Source: Streptomyces sp. MMG1121
Lineage (GTDB): Bacteria; Actinomycetota; Actinomycetes; Streptomycetales; Streptomycetaceae
DNA length: 64,000 nt
Direction of reading: 5' to 3'
Assembly (NCBI RefSeq): GCF_001280015.1
Contig: NZ_LGDV01000186.1
Span: 62,001-126,000, forward strand
In this document: positions 43,207 through 49,700 of the stretch, in pieces
How the letters are laid out: each line of letters begins with the position of its first letter
Numbering within the stretch: position 1 is the stretch's first letter
Notes under the pieces: model-generated
Told to the model about the DNA's origin: nothing
Database searches by the model: none
What the model saw: the letters and a program-made list of their open reading frames with translations, nothing else
Position numbers and translations under genes: made by a program

Positions 43207-43225
43207 GCTAGTAAGGCTCCTTAAC
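43207..43225. promoter_or_regulatory. second ROK operator candidate, divergent ROK/permease promoter
   Basis: GTTAAGGAGCCTTACTAGC on the minus strand agrees with the csxA site (GTTAGGAAACTTTACTAAC) at 14 of 19 positions and contains the dyad TAAGG-CT-CCTTA. It lies between the ROK gene and the APC permease, so it could autoregulate the repressor and control the permease. Confidence 0.6.
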
Positions 43226-43305
43226 TTTATCGCGCAGCCAGCCCGGTCCGGGCGTGTCACCCCCGCAGACACGCGGCCCGCGTGCCCGTCGCGTCAGGAG
43301 TCCCC

Positions 43306-44739
43306 ATGTCCGGTAGCCCGCCGCCCCCGGGTGGTTTCGTCCGTCGTGTCGGCCTGTTCCAGGCCACGGCCATCAACATGAGTCAGATGTGCGGTATCGG
43401 CCCGTTCGTCACGATCCCGCTGATGGTCGCCGCGTTCGGCGGCCCGCAGGCGGTCGTCGGCTTCGTCGCGGGCGCGGTCCTCGCGCTGTGCGACGGACTG
43501 GTCTGGGCCGAGCTGGGTGCCTCGATGCCCGGTTCCGGCGGCAGTTACGTCTATCTGCGCCAGGCCTTCCAGTACCGCACCGGGCGGCTCATGCCGTTCC
43601 TGTTCGTGTGGACGGCGATGCTCTTCATCCCGTTGATCATGTCCACGGGCGTGGTCGGTTTCGTGCAGTACCTGGGCTATCTGGCCCCGCATCTCGGCCG
43701 GACGGCGGGGGACCTGATCGGCCTCGGCATCATCGTGCTGGTCGTGGTCCTGCTGTGGCGCGGCATCGAGCACATCGCCCGGATCACCGCGGTGATGTGG
43801 GCCGTGATGATCGCCTCCGTGCTGCTGGTGATCGCCGCCGCGGCCTCCGACTTCAGCCCGCACCTGGCCTTCAGCTACCCGTCGGGCGCCTTCGACCTGA
43901 CGGGCAACCACTTCTGGCTCGGCTTCGCCGGGGGCCTGACCATCGGCATCTACGACTACCTCGGCTACAACACCACGGCCTACATGGGCGCCGAGATCAA
44001 GGACCCGGGCCGCAACCTCCCGCGCTCCATCCTCTATTCGATCGTCGGCATCATGGCGATCTACCTGCTGCTCCAGATCGGCACCCTCGGGGTGATCGAC
44101 TGGCACCGGATGACCGACCCCCATGACATCGCCTCGACCTCGGTGGCCTCCGCCGTACTGGAGAAGACCTGGGGCAAGGGCGCCGCCGACACGGTGACCG
44201 TGCTGATCCTCATCACCGCGTTCGCCTCGGTCTTCACCGGTCTGCTCGGCGGCTCCCGGGTGCCCTACGACGCCGCCCGCGACCGCGTCTTCTTCCGGCC
44301 CTACGAGAAGCTGCACCCCGAGCACCGCTTCCCGATGCTCGGCCTGGCGACCATGGGCGTGATCACCGCCATCGGCTTCCTGATCGGCCGCCACACCGAT
44401 CTCGCCACGCTGATCCAGCTGTTGACCACGGTGATGGTCATCGTCCAGGCGCTCGCCCAGATCATCGCCCTCACCGTGCTGCGCAAGCGGCAGCCGACCC
44501 TGCGCCGCCCGTACCGGATGTGGCTCTACCCGCTGCCGAGCATCCTCGCGTTCGTCGGCTGGTGCGTGATCTACGGCTACGCGGACAGGAACTCCCCGGG
44601 GCGCCACCCCATCGAGTGGTCCCTGGCCTGGCTGGCCCTCGGCTGCGTGGCCTTCCTGGTCTGGGCCCGGCTGGAGAAGGTGTGGCCGTTCGGGGCGAAG
44701 GAGATCGCCGAGGAGTACAAGGCCCTCGAGATGAGCTGA
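43306..44739 (+). CDS. APC-family amino acid/amine permease
   Basis: 477-residue inner-membrane transporter with about 12 helices. The first helix reads NMSQMCGIGPFVTIPLMVAA (GIGPF, the unwound substrate-binding segment of APC carriers); ELGASMPGSGGSYVYLRQAF and YDYLGYNTTAYMGAEIKDPG then RNLPRSILYSI are family signatures. Substrate is not readable; an amino acid is normal, and an amino sugar would be unusual. Shared operator sequence and divergent orientation tie it to the ROK repressor and csxA, so uptake of an amine released from chitosan is a hypothesis. AGGAG 5 nt before ATG 43306. Confidence 0.88.
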   Translation: MSGSPPPPGGFVRRVGLFQATAINMSQMCGIGPFVTIPLMVAAFGGPQAVVGFVAGAVLALCDGLVWAELGASMPGSGGSYVYLRQAFQYRTGRLMPFLFVWTAMLFIPLIMSTGVVGFVQYLGYLAPHLGRTAGDLIGLGIIVLVVVLLWRGIEHIARITAVMWAVMIASVLLVIAAAASDFSPHLAFSYPSGAFDLTGNHFWLGFAGGLTIGIYDYLGYNTTAYMGAEIKDPGRNLPRSILYSIVGIMAIYLLLQIGTLGVIDWHRMTDPHDIASTSVASAVLEKTWGKGAADTVTVLILITAFASVFTGLLGGSRVPYDAARDRVFFRPYEKLHPEHRFPMLGLATMGVITAIGFLIGRHTDLATLIQLLTTVMVIVQALAQIIALTVLRKRQPTLRRPYRMWLYPLPSILAFVGWCVIYGYADRNSPGRHPIEWSLAWLALGCVAFLVWARLEKVWPFGAKEIAEEYKALEMS

Positions 44740-44786
44740 GGGGTGCAAGTCCCTTGAACTGAGGTAGGGTTACCGCAGTCTTCACG

Positions 44787-44825
44787 AGCCTCCCCGGACC
44801 GGACGCCACGTCCGCCGGGGAGGCT
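44787..44825 (+). promoter_or_regulatory. long hairpin sequestering the ribosome-binding site of the GNAT gene
   Basis: Outer arms AGCCTCCCCGG (44787-44797) and CCGGGGAGGCT (44815-44825) are perfectly complementary; inner arms CGGACG (44800-44805) and CGTCCG (44809-44814) continue the stem, giving 17 bp with a 2-nt bulge and a 3-nt loop. The right arm contains GGGGAGG, 9 nt before ATG 44833, so the stem would hide it. It may also terminate the permease transcript. Confidence 0.75.
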
Positions 44826-44832
44826 GCGTTCC

Positions 44833-45345
44833 ATGACCGATTCATTCTCCGCGGACGTGATCGTCCGCCCCGCGACCCTCCAGGACCGGCCCACCGTCGA
44901 ACGGCTGTGGCTGATGTTCCACCACGACCTGTCCGAGTTCCGGGGCGCTCTGCCCCGCCCGGACGGCACCTTCCGCGACGAACGGGTCGCGTACGCCTTC
45001 ACCCGGCCCGGCTGGGCGCCGTACCTGTTCCTGCGCGGCGAGCGTCCGGCCGGCTTCGCGTTCGTGCGCGGACTGGACGGGCCGGTGCGGGTGCTCAACA
45101 GCTTCTTCGTCGCGCGCGGTGCGCGGCGGAGCGGGGTCGGGACGCGGGCCGTGCGCGACGTGCTGCGCCGGCATCCCGGGAACTGGGAGATCGCGTTCCA
45201 GGACGACAACCCGGCCGCCGCACGGTTCTGGCCGCACGTCGCCCGGGACCTCGCCCAGGACGCCTGGACGCGCGAGCTCCGGCCGGTACCCGACCGGCCG
45301 GAGCTGTCCCCGGACGTGTGGATCTCGTTCGCCGTGACCGGCTGA
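44833..45345 (+). CDS. GNAT-family N-acetyltransferase
   Basis: 170-residue acetyltransferase. VIVRPATLQDRPTVERLWLM begins the fold; the acetyl-CoA loop is FFVARGARRSGVGTRAVRDV (RRSGVG); IAFQDDNPAAARFWPHVARD is the typical C-terminal part, where the side-chain donor is positioned. Resembles small-molecule or aminoglycoside-type acetyltransferases, but the substrate is unknown. Its only good ribosome site, GGGGAGG, lies in the right arm of a 17-bp hairpin, so translation is predicted to be weak unless the stem is opened. Confidence 0.87.
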   Translation: MTDSFSADVIVRPATLQDRPTVERLWLMFHHDLSEFRGALPRPDGTFRDERVAYAFTRPGWAPYLFLRGERPAGFAFVRGLDGPVRVLNSFFVARGARRSGVGTRAVRDVLRRHPGNWEIAFQDDNPAAARFWPHVARDLAQDAWTRELRPVPDRPELSPDVWISFAVTG

Positions 45346-45356
45346 GCGGAGCAGGG

Positions 45357-46079
45357 TTACCGGGCCTGCGCGGGCTCCGGCGTGGCGTCGCTCTTGTCCG
45401 GCTGCGGCCGCGGGGCCGGCCGCTCGTCGGAGGCGTCCTTCGTCGGCGCGGGCTTCGGCGCGTCGTAGGCCGGGGCGTCGACCCAGGAGCTCAGCCGGCC
45501 GTCGGGCTGGAGGGCCACGTGGAGCCCGTTGTTCTCGCCGTACGCGGTGCGGTCCTTGGCGACGAGGGTGTCGATCTTGGAGCCGTGGGCGTAGATGTCG
45601 GCCTCGTAGTGGTGGGCGCCGATCTTGTAGACCTTGCCGGTCGAGACGTCGTCGGCCAGTGTCGTTATGGAGACGAGGATCCGCTTGGTGACGGGCTGCG
45701 GCTTGGGCTTCGGCTTCGACTCGGTCCGCTCGACCCAGGACGTCACCTTGCCGTTCGGGTGCAGGGTGACGTGCAGGCCGTTGCTCTGGCCGTGAACCGG
45801 CTTGCCCTTGGTGATGAGGGTCCCGTACTTCTCGCCCTTCGCCCAGATGTCCGCCTCGAAGCGGTGCTTGCCGGTCTTGTAGACCTTCGCGACGGAGACC
45901 TTGTCCGCGAGCCGCACCGTCTTGACGAGGTGGCCCTTGTCCTTGCAGTGGGCCGAGGCGTGGGAGACGGGCGCCGACTCGGGGGCGGTGGCGGCGAACG
46001 CGCCGCCCGCGGAGGCGGCGAGAACGGCGGTGGCGCCCGCGGCGACGAGGGTGGTGCGCAGGGTGCAAAGAGCACGCAT
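45357..46079 (-). CDS. secreted protein with duplicated ~65-residue domain, unknown function
   Basis: 240 residues with signal peptide LRTTLVAAGATAVLAASAGG (cleavage near AFAAT). Two tandem copies of a domain: LADKVSVAKVYKTGKHRFEA ... GQSNGLHVTLHPNGKVTSWV and LADDVSTGKVYKIGAHHYEA ... GENNGLHVALQPDGRLSSWV, joined by a Lys/Pro linker. A Pro/Lys/Asp-rich tail follows. I do not recognise a family; the repeated NGLHV.L.P.G...SWV strand pattern suggests a beta domain on the cell surface. GAAGGAC 8 nt before ATG 46079 decides the start; the much longer open frame upstream is rejected. Confidence 0.8.
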   Translation of the reverse strand: MRALCTLRTTLVAAGATAVLAASAGGAFAATAPESAPVSHASAHCKDKGHLVKTVRLADKVSVAKVYKTGKHRFEADIWAKGEKYGTLITKGKPVHGQSNGLHVTLHPNGKVTSWVERTESKPKPKPQPVTKRILVSITTLADDVSTGKVYKIGAHHYEADIYAHGSKIDTLVAKDRTAYGENNGLHVALQPDGRLSSWVDAPAYDAPKPAPTKDASDERPAPRPQPDKSDATPEPAQAR

Positions 46080-46257
46080 CGGTGACTGTCCTTCGATCGG
46101 TTTCGTTCGTCGGTGTGTCTTCGACGCTACGGACCCTCCATCAAGGTCACCCATACGCCGTGTAACAGGTGTTTGTAGCGTTCGACTCAAATCGGCGCAT
46201 AATCCACGGTTCAATCGATGAAACGATGGGAGATCCTGCCGTCGTGCCTGGTCATCC

Positions 46258-46287
46258 TTGACATGCAAGTAATTGCCTGCATAACGT
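46258..46287 (+). promoter_or_regulatory. promoter with embedded ArsR-type operator
   Basis: TTGACA and TAACGT separated by 18 nt. The spacer holds the inverted repeat ATGCA-N10-TGCAT (46263-46282), so the repressor would block polymerase directly. It lies about 30 nt before the ArsR-SRPBCC start and suggests autoregulation. Confidence 0.6.
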
Positions 46288-46316
46288 GGAGTGTGCGATC
46301 GGAGGAGGGCACCGGG

Positions 46317-47084
46317 ATGGACCAGGTCTTCAAAGCGCTGGCGGACGACACACGCAGACGCCTGCTGGACCGGCTCCACGAGAACAACGGCCAGACCCTG
46401 GGTGAGCTGTGCGAGCGCATCGCCATGACGCGCCAGTCCGTCACCCAGCACCTGGCCGTCCTGGAGGCCGCGAACCTGATCAGCACGGTGCGGCGGGGGC
46501 GGGAAAAGCTGCACTACCTCAACCCCGTGCCGCTCCATGAGATCCAGGAGCGGTGGATCGACAAGTTCGAGCGCCCGCGCCTGAGCGCGCTCGGTGCCCT
46601 CAAGCGACGAGCCGAGGAAGCCATGACCGACAAGCCCAGCTTCGTATACGTCACCTACATCGCCAGCACCCCCGAGAAGGTCTGGGAGGCGCTCACCGAC
46701 GCCGACCTCACGGCCGCGTACTGGGGCCACCGCAACGTCTCCGACTGGCAGCCCGGCTCCCGCTGGGAGCATGTGCGCACCGACGGATCCGGCATCGCCG
46801 ACGTCGTCGGCCGGGTCGTGCTGAGCGAGCCGCCGACCCGGCTGGTCACCACCTGGGCCGCGCCCGGCGAGGAGGACCGGGAGGACCGGCACTCCCGGGT
46901 CACCTTCGAGATCCGGCCCCACGAGGACATCGTCCGGCTGACCGTCGTCCACGAGGATCTCAACGACGAGGGCGAGCGCTCGGACGCCGCCGCGGGCTGG
47001 CCGGCCGTGCTGTCCAACCTCAAGTCGCTGCTGGAGACCGGGCGGACGCTGCCGCAGGAGCCGTGGCTGGTGCCGGGCCGCTGA
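46317..47084 (+). CDS. ArsR HTH fused to SRPBCC (AHSA1) domain
   Basis: 255-residue two-domain protein. Residues 1-100 are an ArsR winged helix (MDQVFKALADDTRRRLLDRL, TLGELCERIAMTRQSVTQHL, RRGREKLHYLNPVPLHEIQE). Residues ~110-255 are an AHSA1-type START/SRPBCC lipid-like-binding domain (VYVTYIASTPEKVWEALTDA, AYWGHRNVSDWQPGSRWEHV, ending PAVLSNLKSLLETG). Usually these are separate adjacent genes; here they are one chain, so the ligand-binding domain may sense a hydrophobic compound directly. GGAGGAG about 9 nt before ATG 46317. The start beyond the promoter rules out the longer frame. Confidence 0.92.
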   Translation: MDQVFKALADDTRRRLLDRLHENNGQTLGELCERIAMTRQSVTQHLAVLEAANLISTVRRGREKLHYLNPVPLHEIQERWIDKFERPRLSALGALKRRAEEAMTDKPSFVYVTYIASTPEKVWEALTDADLTAAYWGHRNVSDWQPGSRWEHVRTDGSGIADVVGRVVLSEPPTRLVTTWAAPGEEDREDRHSRVTFEIRPHEDIVRLTVVHEDLNDEGERSDAAAGWPAVLSNLKSLLETGRTLPQEPWLVPGR

Positions 47085-47580
47085 GCAGGCACGGGCGGGG
47101 GCGGGCCCCCCCCCCGGGACCGCCCCCCCCGCTCCCTTCTCCCTTTTTCCCTCTCCCGCCACCCCCCCGGGGTGCTCTTTTCCCCCCTGCCCGCGCCGAC
47201 CCAACCCCGCCGATGACGATGTTGTTGATGATCACGCCCTTGTCGGGGCCGCTGCCCACGATCCAGGGAGCGATGATCAACCAGATGCCCATGGCGCACA
47301 TGGCCCAGCTGAGGCCGTACATCCGCTCGGGAGCCCTGGTGAAACCGAGTGCCAGCAGGCCTATCGCTATGCCCAGGATCAGGTTGTGGGCCATGAGCGC
47401 GGGCTGGCTCGTCGCGTAGTGCACGATCCACGGAGATGCCGCGCAGTACAGACCGAGCAGGAAGACCGGCCCGTCCACTAGTGCGACATCGCGACCGCCG
47501 AGCATGCGGGCGTAGCGGTCCCGCATTTCGGAGACATCGGGGTGAGTCATCATATCACCCCTGTGCGAGACGTTGGCCAT
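47020..47580 (-). CDS. SPW-repeat membrane protein with aberrant 3' end
   Basis: Integral membrane protein with two SPW repeats: SPWIVHYATSQPALMAHNLI, then MCAMGIWLIIAPWIVGSGPD, after an N-terminal MTHPDVSEMRDRYARM. Family members have four helices; function is unknown. After IINNIVIGGVGS the frame enters the homopolymer stretch and continues as a Gly/Arg/Pro-rich tail, even overlapping the ArsR-SRPBCC gene. That tail is not a family feature, so the real gene probably ends differently near 47200. GGAG 7 nt before ATG 47580. About 125 residues (47206-47580) can be trusted. Confidence 0.7.
   Translation of the reverse strand: MANVSHRGDMMTHPDVSEMRDRYARMLGGRDVALVDGPVFLLGLYCAASPWIVHYATSQPALMAHNLILGIAIGLLALGFTRAPERMYGLSWAMCAMGIWLIIAPWIVGSGPDKGVIINNIVIGGVGSARAGGKRAPRGGGGRGKKGEGSGGGGPGGGARPRPCLLSGPAPATAPAAASARSPAAT
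47085..47205. other. homopolymer-rich low-complexity stretch (suspected assembly or sequencing fault)
   Basis: Runs of C and T such as eleven and nine C, five T, seven C and six C in a row occur within 120 bases, unlike anything else in the window. The stretch lies just after the ArsR-SRPBCC stop and replaces the expected 3' part of the SPW gene. Natural streptomycete intergenic DNA seldom looks like this. Confidence 0.7.
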
Positions 47581-47819
47581 GACTCGTCTCCTTTGACTTC
47601 GCAGGCCAGACGGCGTCTGGTGCGGTGTGAGATAAGCACCGCTTGCTTCCAGTTTGCTCTTATTTCTTCTTTATGTGTAGACCTGTCCCGCGCCGGCCCC
47701 GGCCCAGGACGCCGGTCGCCGCTCCGATGTCCGGCCCCCTGGTCGTAGACCGTGCTCCGGAGGCCGCCCCGCCGTCAGTTCCCGGGCCCGGTGCGCGAAA
47801 GCCGTGTGCGGGTCCCGCG

Positions 47820-48193
47820 CCGCCCGCGGTACCGAGTCCGGAGCATCAGCAGTGCCCGGGACGCGTCGTCCACCAGTGGCCGGGAGGTGATCAGGCCGGG
47901 CCGCTCCAACGGATCCCGGGTGACGCCGGCGTCCGGCAGCGCCGTCGCCCCGAGCCCCTCGGCTCGCCCCCCTCTGCGCCGTCCACGCGGCGCCCGCGGG
48001 TACGTCGTCCTCGCCCAGATGGTTGACCAGCCGGCACGCTCACGACGGGCGGCAGCCGCTCCCGGCCCGGCGCGGACCGCTTCCGCTCCAGCAGGTCGAC
48101 GCCTGGTCCCCGTTCCGGATTCCGCACGGTCTCGCTCAACGCGGGCTGGGGCAGGCGCAGTTCGCCGCCGGCCCGGCGCAGCGGACCGAGCCG
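47820..48193 (-). pseudogene. LysR-family regulator remnant, middle missing
   Basis: Minus-strand reading shows part of a LysR HTH, GELRLPQPALSETVRNPERG followed by GVDLLERKRSA (48166-48070), and in another frame a LysR-like C-terminus GLGATALPDAGVTRDPLERP, LVDDASRALLML (47965-47820). About 100 bases separate them instead of the ~600 expected, so the effector-binding domain is lost and the frame is broken. No start codon with a proper LysR N-terminus is seen. Its place, divergent from the sfnG remnant, suggests it once regulated the sulfur genes. Confidence 0.6.
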
Positions 48194-48332
48194 GGTCGCG
48201 GCCGCAGGGCATGCCGGCCGCTCGGGCCGCACCGCCGCGGAATGCGGGGCCCGCCGGATCCGGTTCAAGGGGTTTCCTGTCACGCCTTCGTGAAATTCGC
48301 TGGTCCGCGATACGAGACCGGCCGGGTTTTCC

Positions 48333-48362
48333 TTGACGGTCCTCGCGGGCGGCTGCCACGAT
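48333..48362 (+). promoter_or_regulatory. promoter of the sulfur-locus leader peptide
   Basis: TTGACG and CACGAT with an 18-nt spacer; the -10 box ends 7 nt before the leader ATG at 48370, so the leader would be translated from a leaderless mRNA. Confidence 0.4.
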
Positions 48363-48369
48363 CGGCGGC

Positions 48370-48453
48370 ATGACGATGCGACTGGACCTCACGCGGCGAC
48401 GCCATGTCGACCTCGCGCGTGTCTCCAGCGCCTCCTGTCGCGCCGCGGCCTGA
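48370..48453 (+). CDS. leader peptide of sulfur-scavenging operon
   Basis: 27-codon ORF: MTMRLDLTRRRHVDLARVSS followed by ASCRAAA and TGA. The pattern (basic start, RRRHVDL.R, SA/S.CR near the end) is that of the small actinobacterial leader peptides found upstream of sulfur-uptake and sulfonate genes, whose Cys codon is thought to sense cysteinyl-tRNA supply and thereby control the downstream genes. It lies 131 nt before the sfnG remnant start. A second in-frame ATG at 48376 is possible. Unlike the enzyme genes after it, this ORF looks intact. Too short for normal gene calling. Confidence 0.72.
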   Translation: MTMRLDLTRRRHVDLARVSSASCRAAA

Positions 48454-48584
48454 CCGCCCCACCTGCTCCGATCCGCCGCGCTCCGCTCCGCTCCGGCACC
48501 GTCTGAATTACCCGGCACTTTCCCGCGCGTGGAATTCGGCATGCCCGGAAACATCACCGAGCAATTCCGCACCAGGAGTTCCGG

Positions 48585-48921
48585 ATGCCCGCAACGCCCG
48601 TGAAATCCGCCCACTGGGTCCCCAAGGTCAGCGGGGGACTTGTCACCAGCACGATCGAGCAGCGCACCGACCGGGAATACGCCGACGGCCGGCAACCGGC
48701 CGTCCGCGCCGAGCACAACGGGCTCGACCACGCCCTCGGTCAGGTCCGGTACGTGGCCGGTTGCGGCGCCGCATGCCGGGGCGGCCGCTTCGCCGTGCAC
48801 GTCGTATCGGGCCGGTCGAACGGCGAGTGCACGGCGCTCGGCGAGCGTCGGCTGGAACACGACGAACGACACCGCCGCTCTGAGGAGTTCATCATCGCCC
48901 CGCGGACGATCCGGACCGACG
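48585..48921 (+). pseudogene. sfnG: sfnG (dimethylsulfone monooxygenase) remnant with in-frame internal deletion
   Basis: FMNH2-dependent LLM-type sulfone monooxygenase remnant. AGGAG 6 nt before ATG 48585 and the start MPATPVKSAHWVPKVSGGLV, STIEQRTDREYADGRQ are well preserved (WVPNVSGGLV.STIEQRTD in SfnG). LDHALGQVRYVAGCGAACRG then jumps in frame to GRFAVHVVSGRSNGECTALG, ERRLEHDERHRRSEEFI, which in the family follows about 45 residues later. After ~112 residues homology stops where the FMN reductase part begins in another frame. About two thirds of the enzyme, including the barrel's C-terminal half, is missing. Confidence 0.75.
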
Positions 48922-49257
48922 TCCGTGCCGAACTCGCCGGTGACGTACTCCGGTGTGCTCAAGGCGCTGCTCGACCTGATCCCTCAGTGCGCGCTCACCG
49001 GCAAGACCGTATTGCCGCTCGCCACCGGTGGCTCCACCGCACATGTCCTCGCCATCGACTACGCGCTGCGCCCGGTGCTGAACTCCATGGGTGCTGCCCA
49101 CATAGTCCAGGGCTGGTTCACCCTCGACAAGGACATCACCGTACGCGAGGACGGCTCGCTGGCCCTCGCCCCGGCCACCGCCGAGGCGCTCGGCCAGGGG
49201 GTGGACCAGTTCTCGGCCGCCCTCGGCCGGACCCCGGTCCTCGCGGCGACGAGCTGA
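48922..49257 (+). pseudogene. NADPH-dependent FMN reductase (MsuE/SsuE-type), C-terminal half only
   Basis: C-terminal half of a flavodoxin-like FMN reductase that supplies FMNH2 to SsuD/SfnG. Clear family sequence: VTYSGVLKALLDLIPQCALT, GKTVLPLATGGSTAHVLAID, YALRPVLNSMGAAHIVQGWF, TLDKDITVREDGSLALAPAT, EALGQGVDQFSAAL. The N-terminal ~75 residues, with the FMN phosphate loop, are absent; the fragment is joined out of frame to the sfnG remnant and has no start of its own. TGA at 49255-49257. Confidence 0.8.
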
Positions 49258-49265
49258 ACGGCTCC

Positions 49266-49690
49266 ATGACCGCGCACGTCATCGCGGACGACACCGAGGC
49301 ACTCGGCGTCGCGGCGGCACCGGCCACGGATTCCACGCCGGGGCCGCCGAGCAGGACGCCGAACGCCGGTCAGCCCGGGCCGAGTTGGACCGGTTGTCCC
49401 GCTCCGGGCTGCTCGCCGTGACCGTGCCCGCCGAAGCCCGCCGAACACGGCGGAGCCGACGCCGCGCCGCGACCCCCGCAGAAATCCTCCGGCCGCCACA
49501 CGTGCAGGACATCGGCCCCCGCCCACCCGTTGCCCGCCCGCCACCGCTCGACGAGGCGCTTCGCACCGCACCTTTCCCCGCCCCGCCCCGCCCCGGCCCG
49601 CCCGCTGGAAGATCCAGCACCTGGGCCGGTACGCGCTGACCGGAACCCGGCCGCCCCGCCACGGCCTGCTCCGACGCACGATCCCGAACG
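49266..49690 (+). pseudogene. sfnB: sfnB (acyl-CoA dehydrogenase-like sulfur oxidoreductase), only both ends left
   Basis: SfnB-type flavoprotein remnant. ATG 49266 opens MTAHVIADDTEALGVAAAPA; a frameshift then leads to GAAEQDAERRSARAELDRLS, RSGLLAVTVPAE, and a 10-nt tandem duplication (CCCGCCGAAG, 49426-49445) shifts the frame again before AEHGGAD. After ~130 bases of unassignable sequence the family C-terminus reappears: RWKIQHLGRYALTGTRPPRH, GLLRRT (49603-49680). The flavin and substrate domains, about 300 residues, are gone. Confidence 0.7.
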
Positions 49691-49700
49691 GAGACCCCAC

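Noticed and set aside
44756..44780. Iron-box-like TGAGGTAGGGTTACCGCA before the GNAT gene
   Set aside because: Only about 11 of 19 positions fit the DmdR/IdeR consensus; not enough to claim iron control.
45357..47204. Long minus-strand frame as a 615-residue protein
   Set aside because: The first 375 codons are antisense to the ArsR-SRPBCC gene; a signal peptide and ribosome site define the start at 46079.
47775..48962. Minus-strand open frame of 395 codons taken as a real gene
   Set aside because: Only a short internal part resembles LysR; the rest is antisense to the sfnG remnant and has no family similarity.
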